From assembly GCF_965638725.1 (NCBI RefSeq), contig NC_134950.1, positions 165,516,853-165,580,852 on the forward strand: a stretch of DNA of 64,000 bases, written 5' to 3'. Made by a program: the position numbers and the translations under genes. The notes beneath the pieces were generated by a model. It was given only the letters and a program-made list of their open reading frames with translations. It searched no databases and had not been told where the DNA came from. This DNA is from Aptenodytes patagonicus (lineage: Eukaryota; Chordata; Aves; Sphenisciformes; Spheniscidae). This document shows positions 12,499-44,303 of the stretch, piece by piece; positions within the stretch are counted from its first letter, which is position 1; each line of letters begins with the position of its first letter.

Positions 12499-15400
12499 AG
12501 TTCTCATTGCATTTCCAGCGATAAATCCCTCTAAATACTTGTGGCATCCCTGAAAGTGCCCAGGCAAGGGCACCTCCGTCTCCTTATTCTCATACATCAG
12601 CATCTGAATACGGGAGCAGCCTCAGAGATGGGGCTTGTGGAGATTCCCACCTATCTGAGGTTAGGAAATTGTCTAGGAGTACAGTACTGAATCTTAGAAT
12701 ATTACTTTATGTTGTTTTACGTAATATTGGAGCCTGGTCACCATGGGAACGGGCATCTAAATAGGAAGTTGAACTGGAAGGGGATGTATGCAGTTTCTGA
12801 GGTGGAGCTGTTGAGCTCATGTCATCCAGAAAGCTCGGACACGGGTGGAGAGTAAGCGCTTCTCCTTCCGTGCCATGTGCGCACTGTGGTGCAAAGTGTT
12901 TTAGTCTTCCTTATGGCTTGAGAAAACTGTAAAACACCAGGAAGGAGAAGACCTGTCCAAGAGCACACAATTATTTTACTGTTTTCCGCCTGTGTAACAG
13001 GCAGAGTTTCAACACTCTGGGACAAACTGCTCAGAAACATTTTTATTTCAAAGTGGAATCCGGACGCTGGTGAGTGCATGTAATTAAGATGAAAGCTAAT
13101 AGGTGACTTTATTCCACCACCCCCACCACCCCCCCTTACATAATATCTCTTCAGCATCTCTTTTATAACTTGTCTTTAGAGAATCACTGTAGTTATCCAG
13201 CCATTTCTTCCGTGCCTTTCATTATTGTAACAGAAACAATCACTGGAAATTGCATGATGGTATTGGATTGTGCTACATTCCTTCCTCAGGTCATTTGACG
13301 GTAGCTTTTTTCAATAGACCCAAAGGAGAAAGGTACATTTCTGTAAACACAAGACAAGTCCTAGATACGCTGTAGCCACCTGGGAGAAAACTCCATTGTA
13401 AAAGAGGCTTTTAAAATTGCTCATGTGGGATTTGCCATTAAGAGCGTAAAGACGGGAGAAATGGACTTCTGATTCAGCTGACAACTTGCTTCTCATCCTC
13501 CAAAGAATTTTAGGAATGTCTTTACTTCCTTTTGGAGGGCTTAAGGCTAGTGTGTGATTGCAAGGGCTAGAGAGTTGCTTTTCTTCCTGCCTCTCTTCTC
13601 TTTCAGGCTAGGTTCAGCCACCTTCTCATGCTTTGACTGAAGCTTGTTAACTCTTGAAATACCAGTGTACACTGGCAAAGAGGCTTTTAAGTCAGTGGTT
13701 TCTTCTTTTGCAAAACTTGTATGATTTGAAGATCTAGGATGTAATGTAAAAGATGTAGCTTGCTTCAAGGAGTTGTCAAGTGTTTTCATACATACTGCTG
13801 TGGGCTGAACTGAGGAAGCTCTAATTGGGATGTGGTAATGCATGCTTGTCCTTCGTCAGTGTAACACTGGCTGTAAATTCTGCTAGCGCTTGTTTGTGCA
13901 ATGTACTTCGACCGTATTCTTACTCTTTGAGCTGAAATGCACCAGGGCGTCGGAGCATCGGCAGTTGCTCCCACACTGGCGAATGCGGGTCGGACTGGCA
14001 GCTAAAATTTGCGCATTTTATTCTCCAGAACATGGGGAAATATGGGAATTTTGTCATATTGTGTTTTGATGAGAACGGTCTTTGCCCGAAAGGACTTAAT
14101 TACCCATCAAAACATTGAACCCTCAAGCATGCTGTAGGGAGCCATGGGCTTTGCTGCAACTCAGGGCTCTACGTAAAGAGCTGGGCAAGCATCCCCCACA
14201 TAGTCCTGCAGTGTTTCTTCTTGCTGAAGCCCTTGGTTCCTCTGAAGCAGAAGTTTGGCTTTCTCAGGTGAATAAAGTAGAGACCCCAGTTGGGATCAGC
14301 TAGCAAACGTCCATCGTCACACTAGAACTGAGGGTTGAACTTACACGTCTGGTAAGATTTTCTCTCGGCCACTGCCACCCCTTCAGCTGGCTGGCAAGAA
14401 GCAGCTCAATGCCTGTAAAGCCATGGAGTAGCAGAAAGGTAATCTTAGAAACCTGATTTCTAGATAGGGAGAATCTTCTTCTACTGACAGAGTTATCAGA
14501 TTAATTCTTCTCTGGGTTTCCCACTTGCTCCTGTAATCTGCTGGTTAAGTGACTCATCTCTGTGGTGTATTTGAATTTTGGTCAATGATGGAGTTTAAAA
14601 CAGTGATTTTGAGCCCTGTCCCACAGTTCAGAGTGATTGTGCTTTTTAATTTCCTTTCTTCTTCCATCCTGCTGAGAAAACTGCCCAACTCTGAGCTTTG
14701 ATTGTTCAAGTGGAAGAGGGTGACAAGAAGACAAACAAACATCATTTAGTTCTTGGGGGCACGCTTTCCTGATGCTTGACCTTTTGGACTTCCAACATCT
14801 TCTTGTCCATTTACATGCATTACAGTTTTTCCAATTACCAGTGAATTAAATTTGGAATTGTGGTATTTGGAAATGTCAAGCAGAATCAATAGAAAAGCAC
14901 TTGGGGCCCAATCTTAGTAGACTCAGCACATTTTAAAGCATATTTGAAATGTCCCTGCTGATAAATCTCAGAGGACCACATGTAGATTATGAATTGAGGT
15001 GCTGCTGTTTGGGTACTGAAGCTCTCTGTGGCTTGCCAGGTGGGCTGTGATGTGTTAGACACATCAGTCTCTCCCTGGAGAAGACCTTAGAAATCAGGAG
15101 CTCTGAAAGACATTTCCGCTGGTGGCAGCGGCATGGGAGGATGAGGACGGTGGGATGGAGCAGGCACACGTGAAAGAGCTGGGAAAGGTATTGCTGTTCC
15201 TTAAATCTCTGCACTCCGCAAGGAGATGCTCCCGTGTCCTCATCTCTTTGCCTGGAAGGAAATTTCTTTTGTAGGCTTGCTTTGAAAGCTTTTCAAAACT
15301 TCGCTCTGTGTGTGTGGGAATATTTACGAACATACGTGATTTCACTTCCTCCTCCCATGCTCTTTGGAGACCTCATGCTGGCTCCCGAGGAGAACGGGAG

Positions 15401-15719
15401 AGAACAAGTGATTATGCTTTAAATGTTATTTCAGAATTTGCTGCATATTTTACTTAGTGATTTGTGGCATCTGGTCAAAATCTGCCCTCCATTTGATTTT
15501 TAGGAATGTAGTTAGAAATATCTTAATCTTGTCATTAAACTCTAATATTTTCTGTCACTGAGGCCGCAAAGTTTGCGGGCTGAGACAACCTTCTCGGCAG
15601 CTTATTTGCACAGTGCTTAGCCCATGAGGGTCCATTTTTCATGCCAGAGGGTAGTCATTGCTGTTACAAGCCAAATAAATGGTCTGCTTAATGCTTTTAT
15701 AAATGCACACCTCAAATTT

Positions 15720-15733
15720 GGGGGGGGGGGGGG
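15720..15733. repeat. Poly-G tract, 14 bases
   Basis: There is an uninterrupted run of 14 G in intron 1. Confidence 0.95.
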
Positions 15734-15869
15734 ATCTAAATAACTATATGCTTGTTCGAAAACACGTGGTCTGAGGGAAAACACAACCTCTCTTCTGTGG
15801 AAGTCCTGTATGGAGCAAGGCACGTTCTCGGTGGTGTGGCGGAAAGGAAGTGAGGAGGTGCCTCCTAAT

Positions 15870-15908
15870 GAGCAAGGGTGGATGGAGGAGCAAGGGTGGA
15901 TGGAGGAG
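15870..15908. repeat. 18-bp tandem duplication
   Basis: The unit agcaagggtggatggagg occurs twice in direct succession with no difference. Confidence 0.9.
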
Positions 15909-16709
15909 CGGTTGGCATTCGCCTGCTATGCTTGTGGCAGAGGTCCTGCAGGAGGTGGCACCCTTGGGGACAGTCACACGTGGATAGACAGCATCTCAGC
16001 ATCTCGGGAAGTTTGGCTGGGCAGTCTGCAGCTTCACGTTTTCTCCTCCACCCCACACCGCGTGCAGGCAGGCGGTCGATGGCGGGGCCTTTTTTTGGAT
16101 GCGTAACTTTCTGTTCGTCAAGGCTGACTTGATTTTGTTTTTATCCTCTTGGGTGTAGCGGAGGAGTGTGTATCCGTATTAAAAAAAAAAAAGAAAAAGA
16201 AATTGGGCCTTTTTTGTGTGTTATTACTAATCTGGTTTGAGCTCTGCTGTCCAAATTGCCTCGTTTGTGACCCAAAGTGCATTTAAACATGAACTGCAGA
16301 AGCACCATGGCATTAAATGCTTTTGATTGATCTCCCTGATGGTTTTATTAAAGAACTAAAACCTTTTTTTGGGGAGACAGATACAGTTAGCGATGCAAAG
16401 GGAGAAGTCTAATTATGTTTTGGCTTTGTCCTTAACCGAAATGCTACAAAATAGGGTTTTTCTAATGGATAACTAAAATGATCTCTTCTTTAAATAAAAT
16501 ATAGAAATGACCAGCTGAGTTCAAGTCAAAAATGCACTGCTTCCAAAAATTGATTAACTGCTGGCAACATTTCTGTCCTGCTGCACACCAGTCCAGCCGG
16601 TGACCTGGCCAAACCTCCTTGGATCGCTCTGCCTGGCCAGAGGAATGATTTACTAAACCTTTTCCTGAGTGATCCTCCCCTTTGGGCCAAGAGATTAATC
16701 TCATCAGCT

Positions 16710-16725
16710 GTGTGTGTGTGTGTGT
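16710..16725. repeat. (TG)n microsatellite
   Basis: A short TG run in intron 1. Confidence 0.85.
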
Positions 16726-17088
16726 ACACTCAGTATTTCACTAAATCGAATAACGCTGTCATCTCACTCAGCTCCGTCTTCCCTAAACAGGAATCTGCCT
16801 GGTTTTATGGATTTGTAAGGAGCTGGGATGCTGCATGTCCTTCTCTGGATCCTTCTTCTATCCACCCTATTCCACTTAAAATACCAGGGAAATTATTCAG
16901 AAGAATTAAACCTTTATTGCATCCTTTCCCCGAGCTGGTAGTAATGACTTTTAAAACATGCTCCCTATATTTTACAAAACAGGTTTTACTAGCAGTTTGG
17001 GGGAAAATTGTAATGAAGCTCTAATTCTTTTGAATAATTTCCTTGTTATCTTTTACTGAGTTAAGCCCAAGTTAAAAAAGAGATATAT

Positions 17089-17099
17089 GGGGGGGGGGG
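17089..17099. repeat. Poly-G tract, 11 bases
   Basis: A run of 11 G in intron 1, preceded by agatatat. Confidence 0.9.
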
Positions 17100-17666
17100 T
17101 GCTACACAGATGTCCGTGGAAGCTGTGAAGCGTGAGTCATGGTGTGAATATAGAAGCCCTGAGTTGTCATCCCTGGTGAGCAGGGAGGATGTATTTCTTA
17201 ATATTAAAGTTCCTTTTTTAATTTTAAAAGAAAATGACTTAAAGCCTCCTGTCCTTTTGAGACTGGTTGTCAATGGCATCATTGCAGGTTACCATGGCAA
17301 TATATGCTGAGATAATAGATTAACAGCCATTGATTGACTAGAAAACTTAGAGCTCTTTTATCGTGGGATATGCTGAATGTATTGACAGAAAACAAAATTC
17401 AAAGTAATATCCTCCCTTGGCGTTACACCCTTGCTGTTCTCGGTGCTGCATGGGCCCGGTTTTACCTGATCTGGCTTAAGAACCAAAACATTTTGAAATA
17501 GTCAATCCTTTACCAGGTTTTTTAATAAGCCAGGGCACTGCCCATCCCTGCATCCAGCTGGCTGGAAGGGGCAAGCCCTGGGTATTTGATGGCTCCGTGC
17601 CTGGGTGTACGCTGGCCATGGGGGTCCCCAAAGGTGGGGTGAAGTTTTGGCTTGAGAAGGGGGGTC

Positions 17667-17707
17667 ATTTCTGTTACATGGGGCTCGTTTCTGTTATGTG
17701 GGGCTCT
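17667..17707. repeat. About 20-bp imperfect tandem duplication
   Basis: Two neighbouring copies are built on tttctgttacatggggctc and tttctgttatgtggggctc. Confidence 0.7.
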
Positions 17708-18477
17708 GCCGTTTCAAGGCTTTTGTGAAAGAACGGGGGATACAAGCAACGAGTCTTTAAATCATGTACAGTTACATACTTAACCACAGATGTCATTGCT
17801 AGTTTGATGCTTTGCCTAAAAACGTATTTAGACCCTATTATTTAAGTACAGCAGGAATGAAATCACTCCGCTTGGGGAATAAGTGCTGGAGCAACACTTA
17901 CTAATTGCGGATTCATTATCGGCTCTGTAGAGATGCAGATGGGTGGTCTCTCTAGAGCAACATTTTCCAAACTTTCCCAGTTGCAAGCCTTCCTCTGGCT
18001 TGATTTTGGGAGCCAAAATGCTAGCAATAACTATTTTAATGTCTTAATTTGCGGTCCTGCACATAACTTCTGGGCAGGTTTCTGGGAGAGGGAGAGCTGG
18101 GGGGCAGCAGCCCTCTTTCCCTGCCTTTCCCTCCCCACCAATGCCTCCCAGTGTGCTCTACACATGCTTAGATCGTGGTCCCCCCACTGAAGGATGTGCT
18201 AAAATTCAGCCCTGGGTTCGTAGGTGGCTGATTTAGCATCCCTGCAGGTGCTGAGCAATGGGAAGGGGCAGGCACGAGCTGATGCTGAAGTGGCTGATCC
18301 CAGCAGATGCTGCGCTGCAAGGTGAGTGCCCAGCAGCCTCTTATTTCCCAGCTCTGCTGAACCATGCCGTGGTTTGAGGGATAGCTCTTGAAAACAAACC
18401 CAAACCTCAAACAAAGGGCCCGACTTTCATAATCACACATGCAAGAATGCATCCGCAGTTGCTTAATTGCTACATGC

Positions 18478-18504
18478 AATTACCCTCCAAATTAGAGGGC
18501 AATT
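18478..18504. repeat. Inverted repeat, 10-bp arms
   Basis: The arms aattaccctc and gagggcaatt pair with one mismatch around a 7-base loop. They lie in an AT-rich, low-CpG stretch of intron 1. Confidence 0.7.
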
Positions 18505-21381
18505 ACCCCAATTCAGTGTACAATCTGTCATTTTATATTATAAAATTACATGTACAAATAGCTATATAGGGACATAACTAAGTGTTTGCAAATAACTTCA
18601 GCTGCATACACAGTTTCATGTATAAAGCCCGGTGGTTTTGACAGTTAGGCAAACAGACTGTCTGGTAAATCACTCAGTGTTTATGCAGACTATTTTGACA
18701 CATCCCATCTTTTCATATATATACTTTCATTTTAGGTTTTAAAAAGGGGACAGGCAGAGATAAAGAGCTGAGATTTATAGCAGCCTTCAGCCTTGGGGAA
18801 GATATTCCCTACATATCTAATTATGAGTAAGGAGCCCAGCGACTGCTAACACCTAGACCTGGAGTTGCTACACTGGATCTTGGTTATAATTTAGCAGCTG
18901 TTGGATAATGACACAGCCTCAGTGATCTGTCGGCAGCTCCAAATCAGAAGAGCAGAGTTTAGTCTCAGATCAGCAGCAAGGTCCCATGCCTCAGCAGCCT
19001 GAAGTCCTTCAGTTCAAGAGGACCCTTTTTAATGAGCTCCCTCTGTGCCTCGCAACTCCCAAGTAGAGGAGAGAGGTCTTCCCGTGTCGCACGGTGTTTC
19101 GACTGCTCTTCCCATCATTACGTGCCTCGGATAGGTGCTGGGGGTCTTGCTTGGCAAAATCCTAGTGATGCTTCAGTCATCTGGAGCAGAAAATTGACCC
19201 AAAGGAATTGACATAATGATAGTTTCTCAGGACTAAGGTCAAAAAGTTGACTTTCACCCCAAAAATGGGTGGTGGTGGGTAGCCTCCCTCTGCCTTCATG
19301 ATGTGTTGGGAGTTATTTGGGCTTGGTGGTGTTTTGTGTAAAGGTATTTGTGTGCGGCTTTTGTTTGAGGAAGGTGTTGAGAGAAGCCACTCTGCGTCAT
19401 CCCCAAAGTGCTGGGTGGATGCGGTGGGATGCCAGAAACCCATCTGCTCCTGCAAAGCCTAATTCTTCCTTAGTCTTTGATTTCAAACAGGACTTCAGGC
19501 TTTATTCCTTAAATGACTGTTTGTGGATCGTGGTATTAAAACGTTTATCGTTTTTGCCCGGCTGCTGACACGAGGCTCTCTTCCATGGAGAGAACTGAGG
19601 CTGATAGCAGGCTGCGCTGCTGGAGATGCCATGCTCCGGCCCGATGTGCGTGCTCCTGGTTTGCTTTCTCAGCGTTTTCTGCAAAGCGCTGCCTATGCAA
19701 CGAGGCAGTTCTGCCTGTGGTAGTTTCTGCAGCCATGGTTGAAACATCTCCTCTGTAAAACGCATACATGTGGCAGGGGCCAGCAGATCCCACCTGCGTT
19801 TGTACCTCTTGCCTGTACGTAATGGGAGTCCCTGCTGGGTAGGAAACAGCTTTTTTTCCAACTTTTGCTTTGTGGCTGGCAGAGTTGGGTTAGGTGGGAG
19901 GGGAATGAGGGCCCAATGAATTAAAGCAAGTTCCGACAGCAATCTCCCAACACTTGCTTAGCTGATGTTTTAGATCTCATTACACCCAAGCCCTGTTGAC
20001 TTTCTGCCAGAAGCTAAGCATGGGTGTCCTTACCAGGCAATGCCACCAAATGAAGGAGGTCAGGAGCTTTCCTACCGCATGCCAATGCTGGCATGAGGGA
20101 GATGGCAAGAGCATCGCAGGGAGAGAAGGGCACGACCAGGGACACACGCACAGCCCCTTTAGTCCATCTCAAGCTGTGGCTTGTGACTGAACGCAAACAC
20201 TTTTATTTCAGGAAAAGCTTTTTGTTGCCAAAATTAATCCTGTCCCTTCCCTCAGCTGCTCAGGTTTGGTTCAACACCTCCCTTGAGCCAGGTCGTGCTG
20301 CTGTGGGTTGAGGGAAGCCCACTCAAGTCCAACCCAGCCCTCGTTGCGCTAATGCATCAGCTGTGTCTGGTGGAAGGAGACGAGCGCTTCCTGCACCCAT
20401 TTTGGGGCAATACCCTCCGATTTTTCTTGCAACTTGAAATGAGAAGCAGGACATGCCTTGATCTGTGCCTCTCCCACCTGTGTTGCTCTGCAGAAGTGTC
20501 CAGCTCGGTGTTTCTTACAGACCTCCAGTGGCCTTGGGGGAACGGGCACTTCCATACCCATTGCCCAAGGGGGAAACAAGAGGCAGGAAAAACTACATGG
20601 CTTCCCGGAGATGCAGGAGCAGAGCTCAGATTTCTTCCACTTAGTCACCATCACCCCACCATTCTCCCTCAAAGGGACAAAACCTAGTTTCAGTTCCCGC
20701 TCCCTCCATTCAGTTGAGGGTTTTAACACAGCGAGTGCAGATAAAGCAGTTAGCTACAAACTTTGGTCTCTGCGTGATCCATTACAGAGCAAGGTGTGAG
20801 TGTTTCTTGATGAGCTAAAGCAGCAGGTGAATTAACACCCAGTCCTGGAGCCGTGCCCCTTCCTGCTGAGACCATCTTGGGCACAAAAAAAAGGGTTTCT
20901 TGCAGTCCTGAGCACCCAGCAGGATCAGGATCCTTACCAAATGGCTTTTTAAAAAGATCTGAAAGCAGGTAGCAAACGTGCAGGTTTTTAAAGTGTCTCC
21001 TTAATGCAAGCATCCTTAGGAGGTGTTTTAAGGAAAACATACATGTATTTAGTCATCCAAAACTTTATACATGCTTTTATTCAATTCATCTAAACTTTGA
21101 CAGCAGGGGAAAAACTGCGAAAGGCCTTTTTTCTGGCGCAGTTGCTGTTTGCTGAGTTGGGTTTGCATGTTTGCAAGCAGATCTTAGTCTTCAGCTGAAA
21201 CTTGTTCCAGAAAAGACAACTGTCTTGGGGGAAGGGAGCCTGGGCTCAGCACAGGATTTAGCAGGCTCGGTTTGCTGGTCCCAGAGCCGATACAGCTCCT
21301 GCTTCACATCTTTTTAACATTCCTTTTTCAAAGCACAGTGGAAACATCAAATCTCACTGCAGCTTTGTGCATTGCATTGGC

Positions 21382-21470
21382 CCTCGTTGCAGGTGGAGAA
21401 AACAGAGGCTACACAATATTGCTCGAGGTTACAGACAGAGGTGGCTGAGCCAGGATTAGATTTTGGGGCT
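21382..21470 (+). repeat. Degenerate MIR/CORE-SINE-like remnant
   Basis: The motifs caggtggagaaaacagaggc, gaggttacagacagaggtgg and gagccaggattagattt follow the MIR core order. Divergence is high, so the call is tentative. Confidence 0.35.
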
Positions 21471-24253
21471 GTTTCCCAGGCAAATGGTTCATTAAACCTT
21501 CCTGCTTTCTGGGAGATGGGGTTGGGGAGGGAGGGGAAATTTCCATCTAGAGCAGAAGTGAGATTCGGTTTGGGATGATGGAAATGATATTACAAAATGT
21601 ATTTCAAGGACTGAACCAGAAGATGACAGTGAGTATTAGCTGTTAGGTATCAGCTGGAAGCCATGTGAAGTATTACAATGAAGCTAAGATATTTACTCAT
21701 TCCTTTATAAATAAAAAGATATTGCCTTCCCCGCACACAAGACAATGCTCCTTCACTTTCCTGCTGATTTAACCAGTATTTAGCAAAAATGCTTAGTCTG
21801 CCCTAACAAAGCGTGGTGTAAGTATCAAGAGAACAAATATCAAGGCTTTAACAAGGAGTGTCAATATTGACACTGTTCTGTGTTGAGGGATATTGGTAGG
21901 TTGTTTTTATTATAGTAAGCAACTTGTCAGAGGAAGACTCAGATGGAGCTTTGCAAGTGCCGATAAAACCTGCAGGTGCTATTGAAATTGAGCTCTTGTT
22001 TGTGTGTGCTTTGAATATAATTTCCAGTTTCAGAAGTCAGCTTTATGACTTTCTCATACCCCTCCTCCCTTTCAGTCTCTCCCACGATGCAGATTAAACA
22101 TTGTTCCCAAAAAAGAGTTATTGAAGGATTGAACACCTCTTCAACTTGCGAAGAGATCTTCCTAGTCTGATGTGTTTGCTCCGTACCATGAAGATTACCC
22201 ATCGCTGAGTCCAGGTGTCAGTATCAGGAGCAGGCTGGACACATCACCCCTAGCTTGTGCAGAAACTATGGTTTCTCCTGCAACCTTCTTGCAGTTCCAC
22301 TTCTGCTCCATACCAGGTCATGTGCACCCCTTGCTTGAGTTGGTAGCAGAAGGTTGATTCCCTACAGCAGATCAGGCTACATGCAATAGCTTGAATGCAA
22401 ACTCTATCTCAAGCGCCGTCTCTAAAGTGCTCTCCATGCACTGCGAAATTGGAGGTGAATCCTGCCACCGGGTAACAGCTTGGAGACTTGGCAACTTGAG
22501 GAGCTGCAGGCTGTGGAAAGGCAGGTCAGGCTTCCCCCGGCATCCTGCTCACTTGGGACAAGTCGTTTAATCTTGGCGTGTTGGATCTTCAGTTGGGAGT
22601 AATACTCCCTTCTCTGGCTGGGTGTTGCGAGGGTACTTACATCAGTAGTGGATGGGTGTTCAGGTATGGAAACGATGAAGCTACAGAAGGTATCCTGGGC
22701 CTGGAGCTGGTGCCTGTGCCCAGGCTGGGTGTTTCCTCTGCCGACTGTAAGCCACTCGCTGTTCAGTGTCTTAAGAAGACTGAATTGCATCACCTTGTAG
22801 AGACCTTTCAGAAGTGGCTGGTTTGCCATGTTGAGTGGGAATCACAGGCTGGGTTGCATTTAGATTGTCCAGACGTGGCCCTGACTGCCTTAATCTCAAC
22901 ATTAAAGGTTGCACAGCCTTTGGAGAAGATAGGCATGAAAGCACTGCAAAATTTTCCAGCCAGAAACTTAGTTCTGCGTTTTGCAAAGGTCTGGCTATTC
23001 TGGGAGCGCAGCACTTTCATTTCGCCATCCTGCGGGACACATTCATGTTTTCTACCCAGTTGTCAACACATTTTATTGGGATACCTACATTTTCCATGAT
23101 TGCAATCCATCAAAATAACAGCCAGGTCTGACCTTGCCTTGGGTTGGGTAATCCCAAAGAGAGATGGCTGCAGGGCATCTAGGATTTACAAAATCACGAG
23201 CTTCATGGTACCTTTTCTGGGTGTCTGCTTATATGTCGTATGTTTGTTTCATTCTTCTTCTCATTTTAAACTAATCGTCAAAATGCCACAAAGCAGAATA
23301 TTTCCAAATGAAGAGAGGATTTCTAAGGCTTAGGACAAAACAGGTCACCTGCAGATATCAGTGTTCCCTTACTTGACTCTGTTTTTAATGGATGTGTCTG
23401 TAATCATGTTTCGGTTCTGTGCCATGGTGGCCATGTGGGAACTGTTTCACTTGGGGCAGTAGGAACCCCTCGGTCCTTTGGTACAAGGCTCTAATGGAGG
23501 AAAGACCCACAGGCTATGGAGACTCCTTGGTTTGTGGTGGCCAAACGTCTGTTTGGGGTGGCCAGAGTTGTTCAGGGAATGGAGTTGCTTTTTGCTGAAG
23601 GTCTTGCTTGGGTGGAGAAGCAACATGAGCCATGTCAACCACAGCTAAAAACATGACATTTATTGTATGGAGACTTACCCAAATAAGCCTGAACTGGGAT
23701 CTAAGTGAGGAATAGGCACTGGTCTGGCCCTCCTCTGCAGGATGAATATTATCTATTCTCAGTTACATCCTACCCACGTAAGAAACCATTTATTTTTTGG
23801 TGGTGTTTCCCAAAATAGTGGTGGAGAGGGAGGGTAACTCCGTTGTATGACATCCCAACAAGCGGCACGTAGCACCCCAGGAGGTCGCCTTTCCTAAACA
23901 GGGTTTCTGTGGTTAGAAAATACTGTTTATGGGTTGCCTTGAACATCCCCCTGTTAGGGTCCTGTGGCTGAAGCACTGGCCAGAGGAGACCTGGGGGGGG
24001 TCTCAGCTGGGCTCTTGACCTCACCATGAGCTCCTGTTGTGAGCCTAGACAAACCTGACCTCTCTGTTCCCCACCTCACACCAGCAAAGGAGATTAACCC
24101 TCCACACCATGCTGAAGCTCACGTCGATGAGCTGCTTAGCTCCCAGGGAGGCAAACATATACATCACCTAAAGCAAAGCCACGTGGAGATGCGTCTCCCG
24201 GGATCTGTTTCTGATTTTGCCTGAACGTACTTGGGGTTTGAATTTTGCTTCAG

Positions 24254-42726
<18,473 letters not shown>

Positions 42727-42765
42727 GTCCTGGTTCACTTTTGTCTTTCCAGACTCAGTGGATTT

Positions 42766-42841
42766 AAAAAAAAAAAAAGAAAAAAGTTTAAAAAAAAAAA
42801 CCACACACACAAAAAAAAAAACAAAAACAAAAACACAAAAA
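42766..42841 (+). repeat. A-rich tract just after the ACVR2B stop
   Basis: About 75 bases are nearly all A, broken by a few G, T and C, and begin 40 bases after the stop codon. The tract could capture oligo-dT primers in cDNA work. Confidence 0.9.
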
Positions 42842-42880
42842 TCCAACAAACACATGAATGCAGCTGCTATTTTATCTTGA

Positions 42881-42923
42881 CTTTTTATTATTATTGTTAT
42901 TATTATTATTATTATTATTTTTT
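42881..42923 (+). repeat. (TTA)n / T-rich tract
   Basis: A TTA-repeat run ends in eight T. It is partly complementary to the A-rich tract 40 bases upstream. Confidence 0.85.
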
Positions 42924-43266
42924 TGGATTGGATCAATTTTACCAGCACATTGCTCTACTGTATTAAAAAAAATGGACATTTCAGCAAGCATTCAGGTGCC
43001 GACTAATGAATGCAGAAAAGGTGCAGGTACCTCAGAACCTCAACAAACTCACTTCAGTTGTTTTTATTTTATTCAGTTTTCTCGGTTTCTCTTTATCGGT
43101 CTGTCTTCTGAGCGGAGCATCTGTGACATAAAGGAAAACCACCTACCATCTTAGAAAACGCAATGCTGCAAACTGTGGAGGAAACTTAAGACTGTTATAT
43201 AAAGAATACACCTTCCTCAAAAGGATTTTTTTTTCCCCATTTTGTTTTGGTTTCGGGTTCAGTTCC

Positions 43267-43287
43267 TTTTTTTTTTTTTTTTTTTTT
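43267..43287. repeat. Poly-T tract, 21 bases
   Basis: An uninterrupted T run in the probable 3' UTR. Confidence 0.9.
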
Positions 43288-44285
43288 GGAAGTGAGCTTC
43301 AAAAAAAACAGCAGATGTGTCTTTTACGGATCTAACGGGTGTCATTGTAACATGGAGAAAAAAGTAACTGGGCGGAGAATGTTAATTCTTGATGGTAGAA
43401 TTGAAGGGGGGAGCGTAGAATAGGGGTGGGGAGAGTGACGTTGGACTTGGCAGCATTTGGGGAAACATCATTTGCTATGGAGCTACTTCTCAGGTAACCA
43501 TTAGAGGAGGGGAAGGACATTTCTGGGCAGAGTATTAACGGCTGCAGCGTGTGGAGAAAGCTGAGTTAAAGAGCCAGTGGTTGTAAGCAAGGCGCTAGTT
43601 CTTTCTTCCGCCAGTATCTCGGGCTTGCATGGTAAAAGAACAAGGCAGAACTGTAATCACCTTTTATTTTTCGACTTCAGATAGTAATGGGAAGGACGCT
43701 TTTAAGCAGTGTAATTGGAAGAGGTGGGAAAGTGTGTTCTCAGAAACACTTCGCTAAAATCCTGGAAGATGGGAAAATCTTTGCATCTTGTTTTAAGGGC
43801 GAGTCAGTTCAGGAAATTTGGCCTTGGGGTTGATTATCTGTCACCCAAGCTACCGGTGCAGATGGTGAAAAGAGGAAAAGTGTGGAAACTGGCTCTATGT
43901 TTTTTTTTTTTTTTCCCCTCCTTATTAATTTGGGGTTGGGGGGAGGTGGAAATACCTGAGCTGATGGCAGATGGCTCCTGTAGCATCCGAGAAGCCTATG
44001 AACTGCCCAGTTGCAGGATGGAGATGCAGCTGAGCAGCAGCAGTGATTATCGCAGCATCTCTCCGACTGGTTTCTTTGACACTGCTTTCTCCTTACTCTG
44101 TGACGAAACTCTTTTGTCTTAAAGTGGTGCATATTCTAAAATACCATTACTCTTATTATGCCATAAACTCGCTCTAGTCAGTGAATGTTCCTAATGCTGC
44201 TGATTCAACATTGAAATATTTTTTTAATTTGCAAAACATGCAATGTTAAAAAAAAAAACTAAAAAAAAAAAAAAAATACCACAAA

Positions 44286-44303
44286 ACACACACACACACA
44301 CAC
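44286..44303. repeat. (CA)n microsatellite with A-rich flank
   Basis: A CA repeat is preceded by two long A runs from 44246 on. Confidence 0.85.

Larger units (their letters stand above)
1..24253 (+). other. ACVR2B: Probable 3' part of ACVR2B intron 1
   Basis: The first recognisable coding sequence is exon 2 at 24254. No CpG-island-like segment with an ATG and a leucine-rich signal peptide ending in a phase-1 donor was found here. Exon 1 is therefore inferred to lie left of the window, making this stretch intron. It contains two CR1 LINEs, an LTR scrap, MIR-like remnants, long C/G and A homopolymers, (GT)n runs and a few 18-21 bp tandem duplications, listed separately. The rest is unremarkable noncoding DNA. 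An undetected noncoding RNA cannot be excluded. Confidence 0.75.

Noticed and set aside
12214..12603. 129-codon minus-strand ORF as a host gene
   Set aside because: Most of it is CR1 polymerase C-terminus; the N-terminal 35 codons are flanking sequence with no family.
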